Of a DNA stretch of 64,000 nucleotides, positions 11,245-21,925 are shown one piece after another. Source of the DNA: Sabellastarte sp. h YS-2021 (Eukaryota; Annelida; Polychaeta; Sabellida; Sabellidae). Position 1 is the stretch's first letter. Each line of letters starts with the position of its first letter. Location: positions 21,719,160 through 21,783,159 of the forward strand of contig OZ024927.1 in the NCBI GenBank assembly GCA_964017235.1, written 5' to 3'. The notes beneath the pieces were generated by a model, which made no database searches, was not told the DNA's origin, and saw nothing but the letters and a program-made list of their open reading frames with translations. Both the position numbers and the translations under genes were made by a program.

Positions 11245-11310
11245 ACTGACGTTAAGCAGCAATGGGCTGCATTAGTACTTGGATGGGTGACTGCCTTGGT
11301 GCACTATTCG
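11245..11310 (+). ncRNA. 5S rRNA-derived segment (pseudogene or SINE3-like head)
   Basis: The stretch GTTAAGCAGCAATGGGCTGC followed by ATTAGTACTTGGATGGGTGA-CTGCC matches the 3' half of metazoan 5S rRNA, including the internal control region (box C, TTAGTACTTGGATGGG). The 5' half and the terminal stem of 5S are not recognisable, so it is not a functional 5S gene. It may be an isolated pseudogene or the promoter of a 5S-derived SINE. Confidence 0.7.
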
Positions 11311-12009
11311 TGTCTGTGATGGCTTTGTTGGCTGCGCTAGTAGACCAAAACTCCTTTTGGCTTTGTTATCATTGCTTCCTATATTTGAATCTTATATTAT
11401 ATAAGTATGAAAGTAAGAATACATGGATACACAATTATTAACAGTGTTTTCTGTGAAGGTAAACCGTCTGTCAATTAAATGGCATGTGCTCACATAAAAG
11501 CCTTTGCTCTTTACTTTTCTCCACAAGAGGCAATTCAAATAGTTGCTGAAATATTAGTTTATAATCTCCAAAGGGGTGTATACGAATTTACAAGAGAACA
11601 GGTTTGACATACAGAAGAGACAAGTAAACATTGGATTACAGACCATTTAGAAAGTTGTTGTAGATGCAATTTTTGTTCAAAAAGTGATGAGATATCATCA
11701 TAATGCCATAGGAGAATTCAAATATATGCTGACAACTACATGCATCAGCTACATATCCCCTTTGTATTATGTGTAGTGTAAATGGAAGACCATTTATACT
11801 TAATAGCTTGAAATTAACACAAATATTTATGCCAATTGGGTGAAAGAGTAACAAATGTTGTGCATTAATCTGTAAATAGGAACATTTTCCAAATAAAACT
11901 TGTTAAGTGGTGCTTATATCTGCAGACTGTGTTGTGCATCTTTAATTATTTCTGATAAGCTCTAGCCATGCCAGCCGTACAAGTAACAGGTTTTAAACAT
12001 GTGTACGTT
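11311..12009. other. Intergenic, nothing recognised
   Basis: AT-rich sequence without a supportable exon, repeat or RNA. The 72-codon minus frame at 11636-11854 shows no family resemblance. Confidence 0.5.
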
Positions 12010-12242
12010 ATTTTTTTTGTATTTATTTATTTGTATTTATACTTGGCGCAATATCTCCATGTACTACCATTTTTCAACGTCCTTCAGGTTATTTAACCTA
12101 CCACTGGGTATAGGACCCAATGACAGAGGACCGCCATTTTAAGTGGTCATCCGAGCCACTATGTATCTGCCTGTAACTGGGTTTGAACCCACATCCTATG
12201 TGTTCCTAGGCGAGTGTGTTATCCGCTAAGCCACAGCGGCAG
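12010..12242 (-). mobile_element. tRNA-derived SINE, family 2, near full-length
   Basis: On the minus strand the head reads GCCGCTGTGGCTTAGCGGAT (A box TGGCTTAGCGG) and about 45 nt later GGGTTCAAACCC (B box). The body contains CATAGTGGCTCGGATGACCA, CGGTCCTCTGTCATTGGGTC and CAGTGGTAGGTTAAATAACC. The 3' end is GGAGATATTGCGCCAAGTAT, then an AAATAAAT-type tail at low coordinates. Related copies lie at 7797, 35870 and 38627. This is the best copy of the family in the window. Confidence 0.8.
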
Positions 12243-13490
12243 ATAAAAACAGTCCAGTAAAACAGTCTAAGGCATACTGAAACATGTTTTATGACATATA
12301 TACATATACAAAGTGTATGAAGTGGGAGGTAATATTATATTTTATACATGAAAAGTTGACGAGATTACACCAATACTGAAACTGTACATTGGTATTTCCA
12401 GTGAGGTATATTTAACTGTTTTGAATTTGATATCTGACATCATCAAAATACATCATCCAGTGATCATTCAGATAAGTGGTGTGACTCTATATAGTCTATA
12501 TACCTCGATAAAATCATGTAGGAATTTATTTACCTGTAATTTTATTTCTGGGACACAGTTAATTTATTTTAACTAATTTTATTTTATTTATTTATTTCTA
12601 TGTTTATTTCCTCTTTTTGAGTAACATATGTACATACAGAAAAGCATTCATGGGTTATATAATTAGACCACATAACTATCACATGCCAATAATAGACATC
12701 AACAAGTATTTAGACACAAGTACAGTAAATTTTTAATGGAAATACATATATAGTACACATGCCAAGATAATGAATAATCAGTTGTATTAATTATTATTTA
12801 ACCTGCTAAACAGAGACATCGTATCTAGATTTTTTCAGGGATATAGTAACTTGTATCTATATTTTCACTTATTTTTTCTCAATTAGAGGTTAAAGATTTC
12901 CTGTTTTGTAACTATTTATTTCTGGTAATCGGATATACTGTTAAAGTAAGCTCTAAATGTATTTGCTCACTGCCCAAAATATCTTTTTATCAGTGTGAAT
13001 AGAGCATTTTTGGAGCAATATATTTATTTTCCCAGTGGTGTAAAGGTTACAGGAAGGGAGGTGGCAAGTAAGGGAAGTGGCAATAATAACAAATGATCTT
13101 AAACATGGTTGAGTTCCCAGAATTCTGTCAGAACTCATGTGATCGAACCAGAACAGGAAATTATTTGGCTGCTTAGAAATGGCCAATGGCCATTTTGAAA
13201 TGACCAGAGTTATGAAACGACCAGGAACACTACAGATTTTTTATTAGTGTCAATAACTCCTGATAAAGTTAAAATTGTTAAAGCTAAATGTAGTTAATAG
13301 TCAGATAACAAAATCTGTAATAAAGTGGAGCCATCTATGATGACTATGGCTATGACCTGCCCTTGTGCTGGCAGAGACAAGATATTGCTTATCTTGTGTA
13401 TAGCTTATGGCCTAGTGGCGCTCCATTTTGTAAACATAAGTACCCAGTAGGCCGAATAGATATTAAGTTTATAAAATTAAGTTAACTTAT
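12243..13490. other. Intergenic, nothing recognised
   Basis: AT-rich DNA with short (TTTA)n runs near 12570-12600. No gene, RNA or element ends could be supported up to the Harbinger terminus. Confidence 0.5.
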
Positions 13491-13495
13491 GCCCC

Positions 13496-13520
13496 TGTTC
13501 CACCAAAAGATTAAGCCCCG
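13496..13520 (+). repeat. Harbinger left terminal inverted repeat
   Basis: TGTTCCACCAAAAGATTAAG pairs imperfectly with the right end (18211-18235 reversed), which reads TGTTCCACCACACGACTAAG on the minus strand. Confidence 0.8.
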
Positions 13521-13594
13521 ATCCTGTCGGCGACCCTTAATCGTGGACAGTCGGTGGAAAAATAACAAAAATGGGCGGGAATACTGGGTTGGTA

Positions 13595-13770
13595 CTGAAG
13601 TCTGGGATTAAGAACAGATCGTCCCCAGGACGCCTCAGGCGGCCGCAGACAATCCCCGACTGGTCTGGGACTAAGAACCGACTAAGCCAGTTTTCTGGTC
13701 GGTTTCAACCACGATACTGTCGCACACAAACCGACTGCGTCCCAGGCCTCCTGGGACTAAGCCCCGACTA
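13595..13770 (+). promoter_or_regulatory. Left subterminal motif cluster, candidate transposase/MADF binding sites
   Basis: Three copies of YCTGGGAYTAAG lie at 13601-13612, 13664-13675 and 13750-13761, among CCCAGG and CCTCAGGC blocks. Harbinger transposases and their Myb-like partners are known to bind subterminal motifs; that these are the sites is inference from repetition at both ends. Confidence 0.5.
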
Positions 13771-14089
13771 ACCCATGATTAAGTCCCGGCGTCCTCAGGC
13801 CTCCTCAGTCTTTCCCAGACCAGGATCCCCGATTATTGTTTTGCAAAGTTGCTGGATTTTCTGGGTATATATATATAAAATTCGCGATCTAATCACCATT
13901 GCTTTTCTAGGAACACAACAGGATGCCACCTTTTAATGGAAGACAGATTCAACAACAACTCAGGGCTTTTTTGGTTTTTATTCAGTTACAAATAATCATG
14001 TATTTCCATTTTTAAGTCAAGCACAGCAACCACCACCACAAGCACCACCAGCACCATCAGCACCCATACAGAGACCTAGAAGAAGGCAC

Positions 14090-15229
14090 AACATGTCGGT
14101 CAGGCCATGGCTAATGCAGAGAGAGGAGAGGGGGGGCCTACCACAACATTATGGCTGATCTGTATGCCACAGATATTCCAGGATTCACCAACTACATGAG
14201 GATGACCCCAGAATTCTTTGAAATGATAAAGACCAGACTGGAACCACACCTTGCCAGGCAAGCCACCAACTACAGAGCTCCTATCAGTGTTGGGGAGAAG
14301 TTAGCCCTCACAATCAGATATCTGGCCACTGGAGAGTCCTACACATCATTATCCTGTCAGTTCAGGGTTGGAAGATCCACCATTTCCAAGTTTTTACCAG
14401 AGGTCTGCAAGGCTATCCAGGATGAGTTCACCAGAGAGTACCTCAAATGTCCTACTACCCCAGATGAGTGGAAAGAACTGGAGAGGGAATTCAGGATCAG
14501 GTGGAATGTTCCACATGCCCTGGGAGCCCTGGATGGGAAGCCCTGAAGAAACCCAAGGACACTGGAGCCCTCTACCACAACTACAAGGGGTTCTTTTCCA
14601 TTGTGATGTTGGCCCTGGTAGATGGACAGTATAAGTTCAGATGGGTGGATGTGGGTACAGCTGGATCTTGCTCAGATGCCCAGATATTTAATGCCTCTCA
14701 GCTGAAGAGGAGGATTGAAGATGGCAGGATAGGCTTCTCTGACCCAGCTCCTATAACCCAGGGTGGTAGAGATGTCCCCTACTTCATTCTGGCAGACGAT
14801 GCTTTTGCCCTGAAGACCTGGCTCATGAAACCCTATGGCAGAAGGCTGTTAACAAGGGAGGAAAGGATTGCCAACTATAGAATATCGAGGGGCAGGAGAG
14901 TTGTGGAGAACGCTTTTGGCATCCTGGTCTCAAGATTTAGAGTTATGAGGACCACCATTGAACTACCCCCAGAAACAGTTAGAGAAGTGGTCATGACCTG
15001 TGTGGTAATGCACAACATACTCAGAAGCCAGTATCAAGGTCAACCTGCTGGTCAGCAGCCCGGGGAGGATGATGATGATGATGTGCCTGGTGATTGTGGA
15101 TTGATTGGTGGTGCTGCTGGTGGTGGCCAAGACAGAAACCCTGCTAGAGAGGCCAAAAGACAGAGGGATTACCTGAAGGACTACTTCAATAATGAGGGAG
15201 CAGTGGCCTGGCAAGATGGCAGAATATAA
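14090..15229 (+). pseudogene. Harbinger transposase (DDE_Tnp_4), two frame breaks
   Basis: This is the element's transposase, a nuclear DDE enzyme that cuts the terminal repeats. An early piece (about 14090-14135) reads VRPWLMQREERG. A G7 homopolymer at 14131-14137 shifts the frame into MADLYATDIPGFTNYMRM (from 14151) and the helix-turn-helix-like YTSLSCQFRVGRSTISKFLP. The first catalytic Asp is in ALGALDGK, just before a second break (14540-14546) that loses a few bases. The remaining frame (14550-15229) has YHNYKGFFSIVMLALVDGQY, the second Asp in SCSDAQIF and the Glu in VVENAFGILVSRF. It ends in an acidic linker and AWQDGRI. All three catalytic residues are present. A Q/P-rich leader is readable at about 14020-14080, and a possible first exon starts at ATG 13923. 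Confidence 0.85.
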
Positions 15230-15246
15230 GTCCTGTTGCAGTAAAC

Positions 15247-15310
15247 AGTCCTTTTCAGGACTAACTATAACAGTCCTTTTCAGGACTAACAAACAGTCCT
15301 TTTCAGGACT
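15247..15310 (+). repeat. Three hairpin units after the transposase stop
   Basis: AGTCCTTTTCAGGACT, a self-complementary 6-bp stem with a TTTC loop, occurs exactly three times (15247-15262, 15272-15287, 15295-15310). It begins 18 nt after the stop. A related AGTCCTTTTCAGGAC lies at 29606-29621 behind a MADF-tail relic, so the hairpin is a family trait and perhaps a 3' UTR element. Confidence 0.75.
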
Positions 15311-15349
15311 ACCAAATATTCCAAAAACAATTAATCAGCTATGCTTGCT

Positions 15350-15440
15350 ACAGACGGACAAACCACATGCCAAACATAACTTGTTCAGACGGACAAACAG
15401 ACAAACCCCATGCCAAACATAACTTGTACAGACGGACAAA
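15350..15440 (+). repeat. About 40-bp tandem repeat in Harbinger intergenic space
   Basis: Repeats of CAGACGGACAAAC followed by CCAAACATAACTTGT recur two to three times. Beyond this, 15480-16250 is T/G-rich and non-coding in appearance. Confidence 0.6.
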
Positions 15441-16261
15441 CAAACACAAGTTACTCACCCAACAATCATACAAACCCAGTGTTAAACAAGAGCCAAACAC
15501 AAAGTCACAAATAATATCCTAAAATGAATTATTTTTTTATATATTTGGAAATCCACCTCCTAATTTCACCAATTTGATTTTGTTCATAGTTGGAAATTTA
15601 TTTGTAGCAGAAATGTTTTTATGGAAATCTTCAATTTTAAATCTTCACTTCTAATCACAAAAATATGGAAAATATAACCATAAAACTAGTTTTGTTTTCA
15701 ATAATTGGGGATTGTGTTTGCAAAATAGTTTGTCAGTTCGTTGACATGGGTTCTATTTATTTTTATGTTTTTGTGTTTCTTGGTTGGTGGTTACTGGGGT
15801 TGGGTTTATTCATTATTGGTAGTTGGATCTTGGGTTTCTACTGGGTTTGTTATTTGGGGGTTATGTTTGGTATTGGGTTTGTCTGTTTGTGGGTTGGCAA
15901 GTATGTAATAATGCCTTTTAACTCTAGGGATGGTGTAAGTGTTGGACATTTCAATTACAGATTTTAAACTATCCCATGGATTTTAATCTAAAAATGGGCT
16001 GATTAATGCCCATATTAGGAGTTATTTTTAATTTTTTTATGTGGCCTTTTTGGTTATGTGTGGTACCATGGGTTATTTGTTTCATGTTTGGGGTGGTGTA
16101 GGTCTTGGACTTTAATTTTATTTCTTGTGATAAGTATTTGTACTGAACTTTTTTGTTTTGGGAGGGGAATTAGAATAACATGTAGCTGAATAATTGTGTT
16201 TGGAAGATTTGGTGGCCCTGAAAAGGGCCTGGCAGGTCAAAGACCCGCCCTGACTGGATGG

Positions 16262-17469
16262 CTACTGAGGAGGCTGCTGCTGCTGTTGAGGCGGTGCTGA
16301 AGTGGTGATAGTAAAGAGCTGCTGCTGCGGCTGTTGCTGCTGCTGAGGCTGCTCGACGATCTGTGTTGATGTCAGATCTGGTAGCTGGCTTAAGATTCCA
16401 CTCAGATTGTGTCTGCTCTCTTCGTCCTGTACTGTTAGGACAGATGTCGGGTTGCTGAAGCCAATGGGGCTTGGTGTATAGTACACAAAACTGCTGCTAG
16501 CTGCTGCTTGAGTGGAACTAGACACCTGTGGAGTGGTTGTTGGCAGTAGGCCGACCCTCTGGGACTCCGTGGTAACAGTGGCTGATCTTCTGGGCAATGG
16601 CTGACGTCTACTGTTGCTCTTAATAGTTTCGATGTCTCTAAATATCTTGCCCTTTAATTCTTCAAATTCTTCTTGAGTCATCTTTTTGTCCTCTGATGCC
16701 ACGTAGTCAAAGAAGAGCTGCCTGTCTGACTTCTGATGCAGAAAACCTGAGATAAGTGTCCTCATCTGCTCAAAGTGTTCGAGAATCTTGGAGTCTGTAG
16801 TTGAAACGGGTGTTGATGTAATGATGGACTGACTCCTCTCCCTCAGGACTCGAGGTGTTCTGTATCAGTAGTTGAGCCACGTGATTCATCCTGCCTGCTG
16901 GTATTTGGACTGGCCTCAAAACCTGAACTTCTGTTGGCCCCCTTTCTTCTGATGTGGGTTTTAAGAAAACCCATCTGTTGATAGACCCAGGACTGTCTCT
17001 TGGTCATCTCCCTCGGGGCTTGGCCAGATTGGAGCTTGGACAGCTTCCCATAACGGGTTCGCTGGGACTCAAACCAATGTCTCACATCAAAGGGCTGGCG
17101 CTTGAGTTCTGCAGATATTTCTGCCCAGAGAGCCTCTCTTCTGTTCCTGTCATGGAAACGTGAATGTTCCTTGTCATACAGTTCAGGGTGCAGCTTTACA
17201 AATTCCACAATGGAAACTTCCTGGCTGTCTGTAAAAGTGGCACACACCCTGGCTCTCTTGGCTGAAGAATGGCACTCCGGATCTTCTTCACACCTCTCTT
17301 CTTCTTCTGCCACAGCTTCCCCAATAGCTTGACTTTCCTGAATCTCCTCCTCCTCTCTCCTCTCAGTTCCTTCTTCTGTAATAACTTCACTCCTCTCCTC
17401 TACTTCACTTTCCTTCTCCCTGTCATCCATCTTTTTCCTTTCTCTCTTCCCTCCTTTCTCTTTTCTCAT
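16262..17469 (-). pseudogene. Harbinger MADF/Myb-like DNA-binding partner, one frameshift
   Basis: This is the DNA-binding cofactor that helps import and target Harbinger transposases. From ATG 17469 the first ~80 residues are Glu/Arg-rich. A MADF domain follows (residues ~80-176), with VEFVKLHPELYDKEHSRFHD, LWAEISAEL, WFESQRTRYGKL and EMTKRQSWVYQQM. The frame stops at 16843. Shifting by one base just downstream of residue ~205 restores an uninterrupted frame through about 16830 and 16765-16262. That part contains DSKILEHFEQM, LFFDYVASEDKKMTQEEFEE (BESS-like helices) and a poly-Gln tail. A single indel near 16843-16860 therefore breaks an otherwise complete gene. Related MADF relics occur at 1, 18.7, 29.3 and 51.5 kb. 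Confidence 0.8.
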
Positions 17470-17859
17470 GATCCAGTCGACAAAATAATAAAAGAACAGT
17501 AAAATGTGTCTCCTAAGTGTGAAATTTGCCTTAAGCTCAAGTAAAATATGTATAAAATAAAATCTGAAAACCCCTACAAATCAGTGACACACGTCTCTCA
17601 GAAGCCAAACAGTCAGTAACAACGAGAATGTGTGTGCGGTCGCTTATATAGTCCCAGACCCCCTCATTGCCTCGTTTTAATTTCCGACGCGCGGAAAACA
17701 GTCGGTTCTTAATCGGTTGTTAGCCCCAGGCCTTCTGGGGCATCCTCAGACCATCGCAGACTAAAAATGTGCGGTCCCAGGCATCCTGGGGAGGCCCGTT
17801 TGGATCGGTTAGGGTCGGTTACCCTTTTGGGTCCCAGGACACCGCAGACGGTCTGAGGC

Positions 17860-18175
17860 TTCCTGGGACTAATACAACCGACTAACTTTCACACGCATGA
17901 AACTCATATGCATCATATTTGAGTCTGGGATTAACAACCGGCCTCCTGGGACTAAGCTAGGGAGGTCTGGGACTAAGGGTCGCAGGCGGCCTGGGACAAC
18001 ACACGACTGTGTAAATTTGGGTCTGAGGAGGCCTGAGGACGCCTGGGACTGGACATTTTGTTGACGGCGGGAAATATGAATCTGTTGTAGTCATGAGAAA
18101 TATCAAACATGTTTGATTTTTCCCACGGTCCCAACCGACAACAACCGACCCTTACAGGACGCCTGGGACTAAGCA
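17860..18175 (+). promoter_or_regulatory. Right subterminal motif cluster
   Basis: Five copies of the same motif occur at 17862-17873, 17924-17935, 17945-17956, 17966-17977 and 18162-18173, all in the same (plus) orientation as the left cluster. The block is GC-rich and lies just upstream of the minus-strand MADF gene, so it may also serve as its promoter region. Confidence 0.5.
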
Positions 18176-18210
18176 AATATTTCAAACCGACCCCCCAAAA
18201 CCCTTAATTG

Positions 18211-18235
18211 GGAGCCTTAGTCGTGTGGTGGAACA
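18211..18235 (-). repeat. Harbinger right terminal inverted repeat
   Basis: Minus-strand TGTTCCACCACACGACTAAG mirrors the left end at 13496 with three differences in 20 bases. The next inner bases (GGCTCCC) also resemble the left GCCCCG. Confidence 0.8.
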
Positions 18236-18410
18236 CCCACAATAAAAAATTCACAAAGGTCACCGCATTTTTGAAGATCTGTTCATCAAAAAACAAAAGT
18301 TACTGAAAATACTTTAAAATAGGACCTTTAGTTAATCAAGAATAGTAGATGAAGAAAAGTTTAATGAAAGTCCTGGTACATCAAACTGCTCAGCATATAA
18401 AATTTTTCCT

Positions 18411-18640
18411 TTATTTATTTGTTTGGGTTTTAATGTCGCTTCCAACATATTGTATAGGTCATATTAGGACAGGTAGTTGGAAGGGCCGAGGAAACCAGTA
18501 CATACAGTTGGTCAAGGTTCTGTACTGTAAACTGCAGACCAACGGATAGCAACTATCAGCTTTCCCAGGTTGGGCCAGGAACCGAACCCCAATCTCAGAG
18601 GTGGAAGGCGAAAGTGGCACCATGTCACCATGGCCCCCTT
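18411..18640 (-). mobile_element. tRNA-derived SINE, family 1
   Basis: On the minus strand it starts GGGGGCCATGGTGACATGGT, has GGGGTTCGGTTCCTGGCCCA (B box GGTTCGGTTCC), the middle CTGTACTGTAAACTG..AGTACAG complement and a 3' end GAAGCGACATTAAAACCC, then an AAATAAAT tail. It corresponds to the full copy at 37998-38232. The short tract TTTTTCC(C)TTTA on both sides may be a decayed target duplication. Confidence 0.75.
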
Positions 18641-18717
18641 TTTTTCCCTTTAGAGCCCTTGGGCTGTGCTGATAGGATTTTGATTTTTAGAAACACTGCT
18701 TTGATTTGATTTATAAG

Positions 18718-19896
18718 ATGGGCCCTAAAAAGGGAAAGAAAGAATGTGAGGAAGATAAAAGTCTCACAGACACACCTACAGAGTTTGAGTTAGGAGAAAC
18801 AGCTGCTGACATACAGAGGAGGAGGGAAAATGAGAGAACAGAGGGAGGATGAGGAGGCTGAGAAACAACAGAGGGAGGGGAGAGAAGATGTCAGGAGGGC
18901 AGAAACTCCACAATCACAGAGAGAAGAGGCAGTGGCCGCAAAAAGACCAAGTAATGAGCAGAGTGAAAGTGAAATGGACGTGGAGGAGAGACAGCCTTAT
19001 CTCAATTCTAATCCAGACGCAAGAAAGGACATATGACAAACATTTATTTAACAGATGAGGAGGCTATTGTGGTCTTTGTCAACGATCATGAGGAACTTTA
19101 AAAAAGACCAATGAGCACTTTAGGGACAAGGCCAGGAAGGATTGCCTGTGGGAGAGATTTGCCAGCAGCTGCAACCTGTTCAAGACTTGGTTGGAATCCC
19201 AAAGGACGCTATGGAAAATGAATCCAATCCAGGTCTCACCAGGCTCCCATGGAAATAACAGAGAGGCAAAACTGGATTCAGGGCAAATTTACTTTCTTAA
19301 TAACAAACACCTTAAGGAAAGGCTCAACAAATCTAGAAGTCTCCGCAGAGAGGAGCCAGTGCAAGTACAGCCTCAGTACAACGACATTTCCAGAGGTTCC
19401 TAGGATACTGACAGTATGGAAATCAGCGTGCACTCTGACACAACACACCAGCCATTGATTGCAAGCCCCAGTGTCATTTCTTAGCATTCGTCAGTCGACC
19501 AGCAGGTCATGGGTCTGTTTGCCTAGATGAAAACTATGGTCGCATCTTTCCTCAGGCCCAGGCAGGAGACAACCAGAACAGCCTTCAGCAACTACCTGGC
19601 ATCTAAAGTTGAACATTTGAGACACACTTTCAGAAATGAGGGTGTGAAACTTTTGAGTGGAATGCAAAGCAGGCAGAAGAAAGAACCGTTAGCCCCAGCA
19701 ACCTACACTTTCTGTGAGCTGCAGTGCCTCTTCCACATTTGTGCCACTGAGTGTTCAGCAGTCACAGCAACCAGCAGTCCCTACCGGGGAATACATCTGG
19801 ACTATTCCAGAAACTCCGATGCCAGCAAGCCATTTCATCCAACCAGCTCAGCACAGCTAAGTGATACCCAGAGGATAATCACTTGGGGTGTCTAGG
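18718..19896 (+). pseudogene. Second MADF/Myb-like Harbinger partner, decayed
   Basis: A plus-strand gene relic begins at ATG 18718 (MGPKKGKKECEEDKSL) with an acidic/basic coil (REQREDEEAEKQQREGRED). The MADF region follows in broken frames: a TDEEAIVVFVNDHEEL-like start near 19045, DKARKDCLWERFASSCNLF (19120-19180), WLESQRTL, and TERQNWIQGKFTFL (19249-19300). The BESS-like part is MKTMVASFLRPRQETTRTAF (19527) and the S/T-rich tail ends at a stop at 19895. At least three frameshifts are needed. No transposase is recognisable next to it, so it is either a separate Harbinger family stripped of its transposase or a co-opted gene that later died. It is clearly not a recent copy of the 16.3-17.5 kb gene. 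Confidence 0.7.
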
Positions 19897-21640
19897 CGCC
19901 CCAGATGTCAGTCCTGCCCCACAGACAAAATGTTACTATGTACTTTAAAGTGGTTCAAGTACCAGTCTAATGCTACAAAGTATGTAAGCCAGTGTCAGTT
20001 GCCAAGTGACCCAGTAAGCAGCCCTCCTATCGGCTGCCCCTGTTTTACAGTCTTCTCTGTCCTAAAGCAAAGTCACTTTCAAACTTGACATTGAATGGAA
20101 GACATGTTAAAAATTGGAACTTGAATTTTATTTTACTTGATTTACTTTTAGTTTTTTATATTGTTTTAGGTTTTAAACTTGTAAGATAGTGTAAATATAA
20201 AGGATGGTCATTTATGAAGCAACAAGTTCTTTTATGTGTGTGTATTATATGTAGAACTGCCAGCTATTGACCAGGATGAACTTTATGTGACACGTCAACT
20301 TTCTGATGCCTTGTGTGATTGATTCTAGTCATCTTGACAACCTCAGGCTTTCTACAATGGTGTACAAAGGGACGGTCGAACCTATATTTATCATTCTTGC
20401 ATTTATGCCAATTTTGGTCGTGATTTTGACAAATTTCCCTTTGCAGTCCTACATACAAACGACCCCTGAATTTCTTGCCTTTCAACCACACCACAAATTT
20501 GGTTTTCTTCACCTTAACTTAAAAATCTAAAAGACGGGGATAGGATTTAAGTTGAAAAACATGTGGCTCTAAGAGAAGACACAAACCACAGAAAGGTTGT
20601 AAAAACAAACATGCAGGGAAGAGATCCTCATATGTGATGAAGAGAACTTGTTCACATTCTAATGCAGTGAGGGTTTGTGAGCATTTGAAATGTAGCATTA
20701 GAATTCCTATCACTTTTAATTTGTTTCCCTCTATAGCCCATTACACACTAGTGCGGCGCGGCTAAATAACATAGAAATGAAGGAAATAGTTCACTGCTTA
20801 TACATATGTACAGCGCAGTAGCTAGCAGTGCGGTGCTGATTTTTCTATTTAGAAAATTTTCTATCTTTTTTAAAAATGCGTGGCTTTTTTCTGTTTTGCC
20901 CAAGTTTAGATATTTGGATTTCCCACATGTTAAAAGTGGTAGTATATCACATAACTATACAGAAATATATTAATTACAAAACAAAATGCAAAACAGACAG
21001 GCTCATTGTGAAGGGATTAACTACTGGGAGACAGATGACAAAATGTGATGCGTGTCCATATAGACACATAAAAAGGTTTAACTGAATGAGGATTGCAATT
21101 ACCAGTTATTCTAAAAGGGACACACAGGATGAGGGTCTTGTTTGTAGATGAATTAAGTTCTTATAATGGAGAAAGGGATGCCAGGTTAGGTGTGTGACAA
21201 CATATGTAGACATAACACAACCAGAAGTTAATTAATCATTAAGGGGTGTAATCACCAGTATTTTTAAGTGTGGGGTCTTAGATGTTTAATTATATGTCAC
21301 TGAATTAACCATTCTAGGCACTTTAACTGTAATTTACAAATATTTTGTCAATTTACTGGAAAAAACGCTGGGAAAAGTGGCCCAAATGTGAAAGGTAAAG
21401 AAAATTCCCCTGCTTAGCATGTAGTATAAATCATACCGTGCCACATTGCGTCGCATATATGTGCAAGAGCCTTAAGTGTTTCAAACTATTTATCTGGGTA
21501 ATAATATCAGATAAATTTTACATTAAAATGTGTTGTGTCAATGTTTTAAAAAGTAGGTATACAAATATAAAATATATTACTTAACATACATTATTGCACA
21601 GATAATAAAGTTATCAATTTTGAATTTTAAAGCCTAAGTA
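19897..21640. other. Intergenic, nothing recognised
   Basis: AT-rich; open frames here are short and unlike any family I know. Around 20745-20840 a small GTGCGGCGCGGC / AGTGCGGTGCTG pair stands out by GC content only. Confidence 0.5.
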
Positions 21641-21678
21641 AACCTTCAAAACACAGAGAGACATTTAGAATACAGTAT

Positions 21679-21693
21679 GGGGGGGGGGGGGGG
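21679..21693 (+). repeat. G15 homopolymer
   Basis: An uninterrupted run of 15 G. It could form G-quadruplex-like structures and is a likely spot for assembly length error. Confidence 0.9.
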
Positions 21694-21925
21694 CTGTCTA
21701 ATGTGATGTTTCCATAATACTGATTTTAAAGTCAGGACCAGAATTTCAGCAATAGTATTTTTAAGTAAATAAAATCCAGAAAATTGACAAAAGTCAGACG
21801 AAAAAAATCAGGGATTTTGCTGTGTGACTAACAAAGTTGGGATTTAGAGCCAGACACATATTAATGTCATTAAATATAATTGTAATGTTCCAGATGCACT
21901 TCATTCAGATCCTACCATCCATATG

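Larger units (their letters stand above)
13491..18240 (+). mobile_element. Nearly complete PIF/Harbinger DNA transposon
   Basis: Both ends carry the inverted sequence TGTTCCACCA (13496-13505 and, reversed, 18226-18235) within a ~25-30-bp imperfect terminal repeat that continues with A-GA-TAAG. Between them lie a transposase gene (plus) and a MADF/Myb-like partner gene (minus) in convergent orientation, the standard two-gene plan of autonomous Harbinger elements. Both subterminal regions are GC-rich against an AT-rich host and are packed with a CTGGGACTAAG motif. Only two breaks in the transposase and one in the MADF frame were found, so this copy is young compared with the others here. A 3-bp target duplication could not be fixed with certainty. 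Confidence 0.85.

Noticed and set aside
15665-15967. 100-codon plus frame with membrane-like composition
   Set aside because: T/G-rich low-complexity DNA inside the Harbinger intergenic space; hydrophobicity follows from base composition.
16262-16400. Trinucleotide repeat as a stand-alone microsatellite
   Set aside because: The CTG/CAG runs encode the poly-Gln tail of the MADF protein, a normal trait of that family.
20264-20530. Opposed 74- and 82-codon frames
   Set aside because: No family resemblance, no start or splice context, and each is the shadow of the other.
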